NCBI GenBank assembly: GCA_003427395.1
Contig: BFEA01000062.1
Location: forward strand, 2,812,474 to 2,843,198
Origin: Chara braunii
Lineage: Eukaryota > Streptophyta > Charophyceae > Charales > Characeae
Direction: 5' to 3'
Length of the DNA: 30,725 nucleotides
The notes beneath the pieces were generated by a model, which had not been told where the DNA came from, made no database searches, and saw only the letters and a list, made by a program, of their open reading frames with translations. A program made the translations under genes and the position numbers. Positions 9,869-19,932 of this stretch are shown piece after piece (within the stretch, counting starts at the first letter, position 1; every line of letters starts with the position of its first letter).

Positions 9869-9919
<51 letters not shown>
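9788..9919. repeat. Compound microsatellite: (TTC)n, (GC)n, (GT)n
   Basis: TTC tracts at 9788-9812 and 9817-9862 are followed by an alternating GC run to 9882 and a GT run to 9919. Partial duplicates of TAGGGGGTTTGTGT follow (about 9930-9962). The poly-Glu reading frame on the minus strand here is an artefact of the repeat. Confidence 0.95.
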
Positions 9920-9921
<2 letters not shown>

Positions 9922-10105
9922 AGTGTGTATAGGGGGTTTGTGTGTGTGTAGGGGGTTTGTGTAAAACACGGCTATCCCAAAAAATGGGACATTAGATGTA
10001 ACCATTATGTCCTTTTTAGTCCGGTACAAGATTAACACAACAAGAGGTAAGTTTTAGGAGGCTCAGCATGTTAGGATTAGAGTTAGTTGGTTAGCATGGG
10101 TTAGG

Positions 10106-10195
10106 GAAGGGTATGAGAACCCAGCCATAGGGGGGGTGCACGCCCTGAAGCACGCTGACTGTTGAGGCTCGTGCTGGGGGGTTCTCATACCCTTC
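10106..10195. repeat. 90-bp segment bounded by a perfect 17-bp inverted repeat
   Basis: GAAGGGTATGAGAACCC at 10106-10122 is exactly inverted at 10179-10195. The interior contains AAGCACG and CTCGTGCT, which can also pair. It is a possible small foldback element or hairpin; no gene. Confidence 0.65.
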
Positions 10196-10324
10196 CTCTG
10201 GCTCTCCCTTCTTCTCCTCCATCTCTGCACGTGCTGACAACAACCCAGTTTCTTTTCTTTTTTTTTCTCTTTTTTTTTTTCCTTTGTCAGATTTCCCGAC
10301 CTATGCGTGTCATCCTTGGGGCCT

Positions 10325-10450
10325 CATGGCGGTGCATCTTTCCATGTTCTAGCGGAAGATTCACTCTCGTTTTGCCTCGTTCCACTTCTCTCGAAATGTG
10401 CAAGACGAGAGTGAATCTTCCACTAGAACATGGAAAGATACTGCGACATG
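10325..10450. mobile_element. Foldback structure with 50-bp inverted arms
   Basis: The arms 10325-10374 and 10401-10450 are inverted copies sharing ATCTTTCCATGTTCTAG and GGAAGATTCACTCTCGT, both starting at CATG, with few mismatches and a 26-bp loop. A transcript would form a hairpin of roughly 50 bp, the size of a pre-miRNA-like or MITE hairpin. The open frames crossing it are only consequences of the inverted repeat. Confidence 0.7.
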
Positions 10451-10510
10451 ATTTTTGTCTTTTGCGCATGTTAAGAATAGGGGAGCAAGGCCCTCTGTTT
10501 TTTTTTTTAA

Positions 10511-10640
10511 TCTCGTCCCCGTCGCGTGGCTGGCCACGGCCACGATGCCTCGGCCACATCCGAGGTAAAAAAAAAGAAAAAACTGAGAGCATCTCGTCGC
10601 GTGGCTGGGCCACGACCGCGATGCCTCGGCCACGTCCGGA
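10511..10640 (+). repeat. Two-copy GC-rich direct repeat
   Basis: TCTCGTC...GCGTGGCTGG...CCACG...GATGCCTCGGCCAC(A/G)TCCG occurs at 10511-10565 and 10592-10640, separated by an A-rich spacer. GTGGCTGGCCAC within copy 1 is nearly self-complementary. Confidence 0.75.
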
Positions 10641-10674
10641 AAAAAAAAAAAAAAAAAAGGGGGACAGTGGGGGG

Positions 10675-10729
<55 letters not shown>
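10640..10729. repeat. Two poly(A) tracts
   Basis: A-runs at 10640-10658 and 10675-10729 (55 A) are separated by a G-rich linker. They could be the tail of a retroposed sequence whose body is not recognisable. The polylysine and polyphenylalanine frames here are not genes. Confidence 0.9.
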
Positions 10730-10730
<1 letters not shown>

Positions 10731-10817
10731 GCCTTAACGAAAACGCCACCCTAACACCACTGCCGGCCTGAGTTACAACCGCCTTTTCAAACTCCGGCCA
10801 TGACAAAGTTACAGACT

Positions 10818-10871
10818 GCATGTTTTTTTCTGCCCATGACAAACTCCCATGTGACATAAACGTACTTCCCT
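10818..10871 (+). repeat. Dispersed 54-bp repeat, copy 2
   Basis: Second copy of the block at 8984-9037, sharing GCATGTTTTT, AAACTC and ACGTACTTCCCT. Confidence 0.7.
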
Positions 10872-11261
10872 CAATAAAAATATTAAAACGGACAAAAAAA
10901 CGAAAGAAAAATAAAATACCAACGAGCCTAGCTCGGACGCCGACCGTAAACTGTTGAAATACAGCCCCGAGTTTGAATCCTGATGGGCCTAGATTAATGC
11001 AATGATTTACCTGAGGCAGGTCAAGTTGATTATACTATCTTAAGGCCATCTTCCTTTTGGAATTTTAATTAAAAAAAAAAAAAACGAAATTGATTTTGTA
11101 TTTAATCAACTCATGCATTGAATATGATTTTGAGAGTGTCGCAGTCGAAAGCTGCATGAAAGTTGAAACAAAAATTCGGTGTTTTAAATCATAGTAGTTA
11201 CTGAAAAACAATCAGACCAGAAGAGGACAGGCAAGCACAGTGACCCGAAAAACAAAACCAG
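10872..11261 (+). other. Sequence upstream of LINE A, possibly its 5' UTR
   Basis: No open frame of note. The segment directly precedes the endonuclease start of LINE A, so its right part may be 5' untranslated sequence. A weak tRNA-like pair of boxes occurs at about 10929-10980 (TAGCTCGG... and GAGTTTGAATCC), but the arms do not pair well. An A14 run lies near 11071-11084. Confidence 0.35.
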
Positions 11262-12138
11262 ATGGACTACAACGGCGTGCCATCTAAAACCGTAAGAGTA
11301 GACTGGCAAGCCAAAGGGTTGACGATCAATAGCTTGAACGTCAACGGCCTGGGCAACATTCTCACTGAGGATGACAAACTCAGGGACATCAGACTCGGCC
11401 TTACGGACAAGAGAAGCCCAGACCCGACGTCATCCTACTACAAGAGACCCAACTATCCAACCTCACACACCACACCAGAATAAACGGACCGTGGAAAAAA
11501 GCCTAGGTGGCTGTCTGTTCACACTGTGGTTCAACAAAGAGGACCAAAGCAACCGAGGCACAACGATCGTTATACCAGCCACATCCAAGATCTGGTCGGA
11601 AGGACAAGTAATCAACAGCGAAGGTGACACAAACAAAGGGCGATGGTCGTGGATCCAAATCACTTGGCAAGGTAAAGAGCTCAGGATCCTGAATCTGTTT
11701 GCCCCAAACACAGAAAGTGAACGTGTAGTGTTCTTCGATCGCATCAAACCACTCCTCCCAAACCCCCTACCAATGATCATTGCAGGTGATTGGAACACGA
11801 CACTCGATCCTAGCCTACACCGCATCTCACGAGCTGTCTTGCTGGGTTCCACACGAGCAAGCACACACATCCGAAATATCATGACGGAGTTCGATCTGAT
11901 CGACCCCCTTCGAACCCTCCACCCTCAAAAGTAAGCCGTCTTTTTAGTCAAAAGGAACCGATCTAACCACATGTCACTATCACGGATTGACTTCTTCTTG
12001 ATTTCCGATGTGTTGTAGGGAACAATCAAGGAGGCCGATATCCTTCCGGCAGCAGCCTTCAAGGGACTCGACCACACACCGACATACCTGCCACTAAATT
12101 TCAACTCCCCGGTCGAGAAAGGCCATGACATTTTTAGA
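11262..12138 (+). pseudogene. LINE A endonuclease domain (AP-endonuclease-like)
   Basis: The L1 endonuclease nicks target DNA to start target-primed reverse transcription (family knowledge). The opening motif INSLNVNGLGN is in frame 3 near 11325-11355. The catalytic Glu motif VILLQETQLS lies in frame 2 around 11441. The rest, with IIAGDWNTTLD at 11776-11808 (the GDxN motif) and GLDHTP near 12064 (the terminal DH motif), is in frame 1. Two frame changes between 11400 and 11500 and stops at 11932 and 12016 inactivate it. All signature motifs can nonetheless still be read. Confidence 0.85.
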
Positions 12139-12732
12139 ATGAATAACTCCCTTCTCTCCACAGTCCGCATGACCGAGGCGGTCAGGTGGAATTGGGTGTT
12201 CTTACAGCAAGACGAGGCGAAACGCTCGAACAGACACAATCGGTTCATACATAGCAGCGTAGAACAATCCCAAACGGTTTCAACAGAGTCTAGGACCATA
12301 GTAGTAGAACACAGACTAAGGAATGAAGGACTGCAAATCGCTCTCGAAGTAGCAGAGGCCAACCTCGTATCCGACCCTTCCAAGTCCTACCACAACCTAC
12401 TCCAATCAACCAAGGATGAACTAAATGAATGGAGAAGATGCAAACTCAGATGTGTACAAATGCACTCCCAAATGACCGAATACAATCTCAACGAATCCAT
12501 GTCTAAATTCTTCTTCTCCAGAATCACGGCCAATGCTAGGAACAACATGATAAAGGGGTTGAAGGACCCAACAGATCAGGGGAAGACAAAGTCAGCCGAA
12601 ACAGACAAGGTAAGGATCGCCAAATCCTTCTACGCTGACCTCGACGACGCCAAGACCCCATCCCCCCCTCCAACAACAAATATCGATACCCATCAGCACA
12701 TGATGAGGTACCTAGAGAGAACGATCACGTAG

Positions 12733-13944
12733 AAACAAACGGAGGATATAAACAAACCAATCACCTTAAAAGAACTTCACACAGCCCTATCCCAGATGGG
12801 AAACGACAAGGCACCAGGTATCGATGGTCTGTCCAAAGAATTTTAGACCCAGTTCTGGCCGATATTGGTGAACGACCTCTTGAATTTCATCAACGACGGC
12901 AGGGAAAAGGAAGGTCTGGGCCAATTCCTGAGCACCAGCGTAGTCTCTTTAATCTACAAGAAGGGAGACAAGGAGGATCTAAAGAACTACAGGTCAATCT
13001 CACTCATCACAACGCCCTACAAAGTCCTCGCAAAGTCACTAGCCAACAGAATCATAAAACCAACAGACAAATGCTTCCATATTGACCAAGCAGGTTTTAT
13101 TCCAGGTCAATATATTCTCAATAATGTGATGACCCTGAAGGAGGCAGCAAAGAAGATTACAGAAAAACGGATGCAGGCGGCAATGCTATTCTTAGACTTT
13201 GAAAAGGCCTATGATCAAGTGAATTGGGACTTCCTCTACGACTGCATGGAGAAGATGGGAGTTGGCCCAAATTTCAGAGAGTGGGTAAGAGTGCTCTATG
13301 GCGACGCCAAGGGCAAAGTGCAGATAAACAAAATATTGTCAAACACCTATCCGATATTGAGATTGGTCCGCCAAGGGCAACCCCCTCGCACCACCAATAT
13401 TCCTGTTCATAATGGAAGCGATCGCCTCTTTCTGTGCAAGGACCCATCCATAGACCGCCTGGTTGAACAAAATAACAATCCCGTCAGTGACTTAACTCTC
13501 CCCACAACACAGATGTTCAACAAATGACTTCATGGTCCTTATCTGCACCAACAATTCCTCCTAGCCCGCACTATGGAAGCCTTCAAACTAGCCTCATAAA
13601 TGAAGGTGAACTGGGAGAAAACCGAAGGATGGTGGCCCGCAGAAAGTAGCCCCCCCTCCCCAACCCCCAGACTTATTCACCCCAATGTCATGGTCGATAG
13701 AGGACCAAGCTCTCCGATACCTGGTGTTATGGTAAACAAAGATGGCATTTGGCAAGGGATGGGAGAAACTTTGATCGCCAGAGCGATAACTCGTCTAGCC
13801 CCTTTCAGAAAAGCCCAGGTCTCCCTACAGGGGAGAGCGCTGATCATCAACACGAACATTTTCTCAACATTGTGGTACATGGCCTCCATATGGTCCCCTC
13901 CCGATGACGACCTGAAAAGGCTGAAATCGAGAGTTAGATGCTAA
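12733..13944 (+). pseudogene. LINE A reverse transcriptase domain
   Basis: Motifs in order: MGNDKAPGIDGLSKEF (then a stop at 12844), VSLIYKKGDKEDLKNYRSIS, DQAGFIPGQYILNNV, FLDFEKAYDQVNWDFLYDCM with the first catalytic Asp at 13195-13197, and VRQG near 13371. A frameshift at about 13380 moves the expected PLAPPIFLFIMEAIASF into another frame. The YADD/FADD box at about 13520 reads only as a degraded NDF before MVLIC, so the catalytic Asp pair appears lost. MKVNWEKTEGWWP at 13600 resumes frame 1, and the domain ends with a stop at 13942. Confidence 0.9.
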
Positions 13945-14182
13945 CTGTGGTATGGAGACCCCAGCAGAACTACATGCTTAAACAAAGTAGCTTGGCAAAT
14001 TGTCATTAGGAAACCACGCGAAGAAGGACTTGGCATCATCGATCTGAAACAAGAAGCAATCGCCCTCCAGATGAAAGGGGTAATCAAAATCCTAGCAAAG
14101 CATGCCCTCCCATGGACCAAGATGGCATTAGAGTCATTTAGACATCATAAGGAATTTCGCACCGGTAGCTTCCCCACTGAAC

Positions 14183-15662
14183 ATGAGTGGCCTGTTCTGG
14201 ATCATGGCAAAGGAACGACCAATCAAATCAGGGAGGTCAACAAGGAGAACTCACCCTGCAAAACCCACTCAGCCCGCCACCACAACCAAGCCCTACTGGT
14301 CACCAATCCTGGAGGCCTGGCGCCAACTGATGCCAGAAAAGAAAGGCTCTCCGTGCAACAAAGAGGAAGTCCAAAGACAACCCCTATTTTGCAATCCCTG
14401 GATTAAAAACACAGAGGGCGAGCCTTGGACTCTCCGATCCAAAGGTCGCAGATGGCTTTCATGGGTAGAACGAGGAGTATGGCATATCAAACATTTGTGG
14501 TCCAAAGACCGGCAAGAATGGTTGAGCGAACAGGATCTTTGCACCACCCTAAAGGGTTGTCACCACAACATCCCCCCCTCATGGACGACCCTCCTAAAAG
14601 AGACATACACGTGGAAACCAGGCGACTGGGGACTACTCACCATACAGACCCCACCAACAAGAGCTTACCAGTTCATCTCCAAACCGCGCCTAACTAACTA
14701 CCAGGCCAACTTTATTTCCTACCCCATCTCCAGACACAACCTATATGAAGTAGAGGCCCTGAACAAAGCACCACAGCATGAACAAATTGAAACCTTCCTT
14801 CTCAAGAAGGTCAGAGTCTCTCACATGAAACCCTGGCTCATCTTCCAGTCGGAACTCGACATCGAGGACCTAGAATTCGACCCAAAGGAGTGGATATGGG
14901 ACCTGGGCACCACCGGGAAATCAAGGGTGATAACAGAATAAGCCATGAAGTTCGGTTATAACCTCGGACTAAAAACCACAAACCCAAACCCAATGCTGGC
15001 GGAGAAGTGGAGAGCCATCCTTCACCTAGACCCCACAACCCCCATTACCATCCCATGGACTAAATACCTTCTTATCCGTCCAAACCGTGTCCGCAACATG
15101 CAATGGCTGATAGCACAAACAGCCCTTCCCGTCAACCTAGGGCTACATGCAAGAAGGAAGCATTCCGACCCTGATAGCTCGGAATGCTGCTCAATGTGCA
15201 AGAACAACTCACCCGAGGACATCCCTCACTGCCTCATATTCTGTCCAGAAGCAACATGGATCTGGAAGAAGGTCCGAGAGTTGTGGTCGACCCTGTTCTC
15301 AACATCCCCCCCCAACATCCCTCCCCTCTCTATCTTACTGCTATCTAACACTCCCAACAACATTAAGGGCAGCAAGGAAGTCTAGTTCCTCCTGCTCGGG
15401 AAACTGGCAGTGGGTAATATTGAAGCGCAGATGCACCCGGACAATCGAGGGAGCAGAGGTGGCAAAGGAAGAAATGTGGTCGCTACTACTGAGCACGGCA
15501 TCGATGGAAATCAGGAGCAGATGGCGGAGAATAGCGACCTCTACGGAACACAGACTAGAAAGACAAGCAACCAGGAAGCAGGCATTCAAGAGAGAATGGC
15601 TGCTAAAGGGCAAGGTGGCGACGATAGTAGATAACATGTTGATATGGAAGAAATGGCACTAG
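14183..15662 (+). pseudogene. LINE A C-terminal region with zf-RVT-like domain
   Basis: Frame 2 carries MSGLFWIMAKE, KEEVQRQPLFCNPW, a Trp-rich stretch and, after a stop at 14939, MQWLIAQTALPVNLGLHARR followed by CCSMCKNN...HCLIFC at about 15185-15245. The Cys-x2-Cys ... His-x4-Cys spacing is the zf-RVT (PF13966-like) pattern of plant LINEs. After 15383 the likely tail continues in frame 3 (for example EGAEVAKEEMWSLLL) to a stop at 15660. The same blocks in element B confirm the alignment. Confidence 0.83.
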
Positions 15663-16020
15663 GCTCTACCACATGACTATTTGGCCCCACCGGGATACCT
15701 GGCAGAAAGGTCGAAATTGCAATCAACAACAATACTCAAAGGGTACACAAAGAAGGCGAAGGACAAACAACAAAGCTTGTAGCGGACCCTTGCACTGTTA
15801 TCGTCGTGCAAGGAATTTACTGATAGGCTCAGGATAGAAGCCTGAGAGGAACAAGTGGCCTGGGCAAGCGGACAGGCAATCCTCCTAAGCAGGAGCAATC
15901 AATGCTGGTCAGGGTTCCTTCGGCCAGACGGAAGGAAGTGTAAGTGGGTTCTATTATGTATTCAAATTTTGACTTGTCAGGGGAATAGGAACCGGACTAA
16001 CAAATGCGTTTTCAGCAAAC
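15663..16020 (+). other. Coding-like stretch between the two LINEs
   Basis: Frame 3 stays mostly open past the last stop of element A, broken by two stops (near 15778 and 15843). It reads as charged, LINE-like protein, for example LAPPGYLAERSKLQ and LSSCKEFTDRLRIEA. It may be the true end of ORF2 of element A or the start of a decayed ORF1 for element B. I cannot decide which. Confidence 0.4.
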
Positions 16021-16579
16021 ATGGAAGTGGAAGAAAGATACCACAGTGAGCAAGCTAGCAGAGCCCAAGGGGAGCCCGGGGAAACACCAAGAGGCAGCGG
16101 AACAACAAATATGGAGGTTACCTCCCATCAAGGGACAGAGGAAGAGGGGCAGGAGAAGACGACATGGACTGCTCACAGAATCCTGGAAGAGGCAAAAAGA
16201 GGAGTAGAAGCGGATCAAGTTCCAGCCAAACGACCATTGATGGAGGGACAGACCGACCAGAGGAAGAGGACAAAGAAACAGAGGATGAGACAAAATACGA
16301 GGATACAGATTCGTGGAATTCGAGGTAAGACTTACACACCACAAACATCTCAGAAACCCCCAATTAGTTACAACAATGGCAAACGACATTAACACAAAGA
16401 ACAAATTTGAAATTCTCGAAAAGGAGAAGGAACTGAACGAATTTTACGAGGCACAATATACCAGGAAAACCAAAGTAGAGAAGGACAGAATCCATGCAAA
16501 TCCAAGAGGTTACGAGCAACACTTCATCTGGCCCAAGACTTACGAAGAACAAACAACAACAAGAAGGGCAAAAAAGTAA
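16021..16579 (+). pseudogene. Charged low-complexity ORF1-like region, part 1
   Basis: Two overlapping frames, 16021-16392 (frame 1) and 16313-16579 (frame 2), encode Lys/Arg/Glu/Gln-rich peptides such as QTDQRKRTKKQRM and NKFEILEKEKELNEFYEAQY. The composition fits an RNA-binding ORF1 of a LINE but shows no zinc knuckle or RRM signature. Its position between element A and the element B endonuclease supports ORF1 of element B. Unrecognised at the family level. Confidence 0.45.
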
Positions 16580-16603
16580 AGGAATACACTGAACAACTCT
16601 ACC

Positions 16604-17287
16604 ATGGAAGAAGAAACGGATCAGACTTCACAAGGAACTGAAACAGCGGAAGATCTCAAGAGACAAGCAGCCATTCTTGAAGCACAAGTCAGCGTCTTGA
16701 GGGGCCAGAACAAGGAACTGGAGGAAAATTGTGTGAACCTCAAAGATGTCGCTACCGGGTACAACAAAGAAATAGAGGTCGCGGCCAGGCTGGATGCTCG
16801 CACCAGCCCCAAACACTGCACAGTCATCCCGTACAGATGGAACAACACTTATGCAGCCTGGGAAGTCGCGTACCATAAGTCTCTATCCTAGATCGCGGTT
16901 AGGGAGCAAAACTGCACACAACAGTTCCTGAAAGAACAGACATTTGAAGTCGTGCCAGAAAGGGTTCAAATCCTGGGATCAAAGAAGGAAGGGAGGGGAA
17001 ACTGGAACGATGAGGAAGGAGCACAATAGATTGCAGATTTCAGACCAGTGCTGTTCCAACTGGATGAAAAGGCAGAACTCAATGAAGACCTATGTTGGAT
17101 TCCTTGGCAGGTCGTGGAATCAGTCCCCGACGGTCTGTTTGGGGGGGACATGGCAGCAGAGGGAGCAGCGTTGAGTGGTGCATTGATCACAATCTATCAA
17201 ATCTTTGAAATGTCACCCAAGCAACTTGCTGGGAAGCTCACTGAACCAATTTTCATCGGGAAGGACATAGGCCTTGCGAGCTCCTAA
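16604..17287 (+). pseudogene. Coiled-coil ORF1-like protein upstream of LINE B, broken by stops
   Basis: A single frame (frame 2) runs from MEEETDQTSQGTE to a stop at 17285 with two internal stops (16889 and 17027). Residues about 18-60 show heptad-like hydrophobic spacing (LKRQAAILEAQVSVLRGQNK), i.e. a coiled coil, a common trimerisation or nucleoprotein feature of LINE ORF1 proteins. The rest (for example VIPYRWNNTYAAWEVAYHKS and FRPVLFQLDEKAELNEDLCW) is unrecognised. It lies about 150 bp before the LINE B endonuclease, as ORF1 should. Function is inferred from position and the coiled coil only. Confidence 0.55.
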
Positions 17288-17460
17288 ATTCTCTTATCAG
17301 TATGTCCATGGACCGGGGATCTAACATAACAAGAAAATAAGGGACGTTATTAGTGGAGCAGAAGCCCCCCAGACTTGCAGGAAGTTTGCCCTCCGCAAGT
17401 CGGAACCGGATCTGAAAGTCATGTCTTCCCTACTTAGCAATCAGCGCAAACGGGAGAACC

Positions 17461-18308
17461 TAACGACGGCCACTGACTGGTTCGGAACAACCAGACATAC
17501 CGTGCATCCAAGAAACTTACCTAACACGTTCACAAGATCACCAACAAACACAAAATCAGCTAATTTAAGAACTACGATGGGTGAAAGAAGCCATTTGGGG
17601 CCCAGCCCAACACCCCCACTCAGTCGGTGTAGCGATTCCATTACACGCCAATGCAAAATCAGCCACCAGATTGCACAAGATAATTGACAACACAGACACA
17701 GAGGAAGGCAAATGGGCCAGTATGTAATTTCATTTCACAGAAGAATATTTCAAATTGTTCTGCATATATTGTCCAACACCCTGCCCCAAAGGAGAAGACT
17801 AATCAAACAACTAGCTCAAGAATGCGGCCCTCACGAGCACCTAGTGCTAGCTAGAGACTAGAATGCCACATTGGACCAAGCGAAGGATCAGTTCTCAGGA
17901 GGGTCCTCAACGACACATAGCACATGGAGCGAAGCTTTGCCTAACCACGAACTAATGACGAAAAAAATTACGGTAGACCCCTTCAAAGTCAAATATCAAG
18001 ATAGCAAGGAAGTCACTTATTTGAAAAGGAACATAAACCAATACGTATCAGCCTCTAGAATAGACTACTTCCTAACCACAGAGTCACTATTGGGCTCGAT
18101 TCAGAGTACAAAAATAGAACAGCTTCCCTACTATACGAGAGTAGACCACAAACCAATCACCCTCACTCTTAATATGGGGAACAAGCCAAGTAGAGGCAAT
18201 AGTCTTTTCAAGATTAACAATTTTATCCTAAACTCAACCGAAGTCCGGGAGGTAGTCCTAGAAACCTGCCTTAGTCATTACTACAACAAGCTAGAATTCC
18301 CTGATTAG
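17461..18308 (+). pseudogene. LINE B endonuclease domain
   Basis: Frame 1 shows PDIPCIQETYLTR at about 17491-17529, which holds the catalytic Glu of the AP-endonuclease fold, then WVKEAIWGPAQHPHSVGVAI after a stop. Frame 3 resumes at about 17793 with RRLIKQLAQECGPHEHLVLA followed by RD, a stop and NATLD, a degraded GDxN motif at about 17859. SRIDYFL and TRVDHKPITL (17871-18308) give the terminal DH motif. The N-terminal LNVNGL motif is not clearly readable. Inactivated by stops and at least one frameshift. Confidence 0.78.
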
Positions 18309-18454
18309 TTACAGCACTCTCAGAAGTCATGGAAAAAGCCTCAAAGATATTAGCGAGTAAAAGGAAGGCGAGGGAAAAATAACTACAATAAGCTGTAAAG
18401 CTAGCATAAAATAACCTCTTAGCCTGACCAGAATCGGCACTATATGAAAATACA

Positions 18455-19932
18455 TTGGAAAGAACCAGACGGGAATTGGCCGAATGGGAGGAGTGGAGAA
18501 ACAAGGGTCTGAGAATGAGGGCAAGTGTGAAGGAAAGCATTAACCAACTTCAAATAGATAAAGGACTCACAACACACCCACATCGAATGTTGGCAACAAC
18601 CGCAACATTTTTTCAGAACCTCTACACATCCAAGGAACAGGATTACACACAACAGGAAACATCACAGGCAAGAAACAAATTCCTTGCATACTCAGACCGA
18701 ACCATCACAAAGGAACAAGGCATAAGGTTGGACGACCCTCACAGAGCAAGAAGTGTTAGAGGCACTGAAGTCTATGAAGCCGAACAAAACGCCTAGATTA
18801 GATGGCCTATCCAAGGAATTCTGGGTAGCATTTTGGCCAGTGCTAGGTTTAGAATACTTTCATTTCCTAGAAAAAAATTGGGAGAAAGGAACGTTGGGAA
18901 AGTTCAAAAGTACAGGAATAGTATCCTTACTATACAAAAAGGGAGACCCAACGGATATAAAAAATTACAAACCCATCTCGTTGCTCACAGTAACTTATAA
19001 GATCCTTGCCAGACTACTAGCCAATAAAATAAGAACGCTAACAAGAAACTGCTTTCATTTAGATCAAACAGGTTATATCCCAAGAAGATTCATTCTAGAT
19101 AACGTAATGACCCTCAATGAATTAGTCAGATATACAAGACAAAAGAATGAACGCAGCTATTCTCTTCTTCGATTTCGAGAAAGCCTACGATCAAGTAAAC
19201 TGAAATTTCCTACAACAAAGCATGGAGAAAATGGGAGTGGGTCCGAACTTCAGAAAATGGGTACGGATTCTCTACTCGGGCAAGTCAACGGTCACATCTC
19301 GCAACCATATAACCTGTCACACTCCGTAAGACAAGGAGACCCATTAGCGTCCCCCATCTTCCTCTTTATTATGGAGGTCATTGCCTCACCCCTAGATCGA
19401 AAGACTAGTAGAAGACGGGCGTCATCCAATCAACCTACCCACCACCATTCTCTTTCCAGATGACCTCACAGTTCTTATACGTGCACCAAACTCATCCTTC
19501 CTAGCTCTGACACGAGCAATGCAAGCATTCCAAATAGCATCAGAAATGAAAATAAATTGGCCAAAAACGATCGGCTGGTGGCTCACAGATGACCTAACAG
19601 ATATCCCACGAAGCACCCTAGAAGGAATGAGCTGGTCTCGAAGTAACGAGCCACTGTGATTTCTGGGCATCCAGGTATCCAAACTAGGACCTGACTGCGC
19701 TATGGCCCCAACAATAATGAACAAAATGATAGCCAAATTAGGAAGCTGGTCCAGTATCTATACCTCCATATTTGGAAGAACCCTCATCCTCAACGCGTCA
19801 ATCTTCTCAATGTTATCGTACGCATCAACAATTTGGTCTCCCCCTAAACAACTGAAGACCCAACTCAGAAGGAGAGCTGCGGTGTACCTCTGGTCTGGAG
19901 ATCCTCCAAAGTCCATTTCATCTCCAAGGTAG
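18455..19932 (+). pseudogene. LINE B reverse transcriptase domain
   Basis: A linker in frame 2 (18455-18796) precedes frame 3 from 18753. Motifs: KPNKTPRLDGLSKEFW, GIVSLLYKKGDPTDIKNYKP, DQTGYIPRRFILDNV. The FFDFEKAYDQVN block with the catalytic Asp at 19171-19173 is in frame 1. VRQGDPLASPIFLFIMEVIA at 19326 is back in frame 3. The FPDDLTVLI box (Asp-Asp at 19459-19464) and EMKINWPKTIGWW are in frame 1, as is 19702-19932. Unlike LINE A, the catalytic Asp pair is retained. At least three frameshifts and a stop at 19656 kill it. Confidence 0.9.

Larger units (their letters stand above)
11262..15662 (+). mobile_element. LINE A: decayed plant L1-type non-LTR retrotransposon (ORF2)
   Basis: One long ORF2 is readable through multiple stops and frame changes in the order AP-endonuclease, linker, reverse transcriptase, zf-RVT-like domain. 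It is about 4.4 kb, near the full ORF2 length of plant L1 elements. No ORF1 is seen upstream of it, so it may be 5'-truncated. In-frame stops at 11932, 12016, 12730, 12844, 13597, 13942, 14939 and 15383 and at least five frame changes mean that it cannot encode a working protein. Domain calls are given separately. Confidence 0.9.

Noticed and set aside
9760-10038. Minus-strand frame with poly-Glu and poly-Lys
   Set aside because: Produced entirely by the TTC, GC and GT microsatellite.
10162-10857. Frames of up to 191 codons with poly-Lys or poly-Phe ends
   Set aside because: They read through the foldback arms and poly(A) tracts; the composition is a repeat artefact.
10921-10985. Possible tRNA or SINE head (TAGCTCGG ... 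GAGTTTGAATCC)
   Set aside because: Box spacing is near that of a tRNA, but the T-arm and acceptor stems do not pair and no second copy was found in the window.
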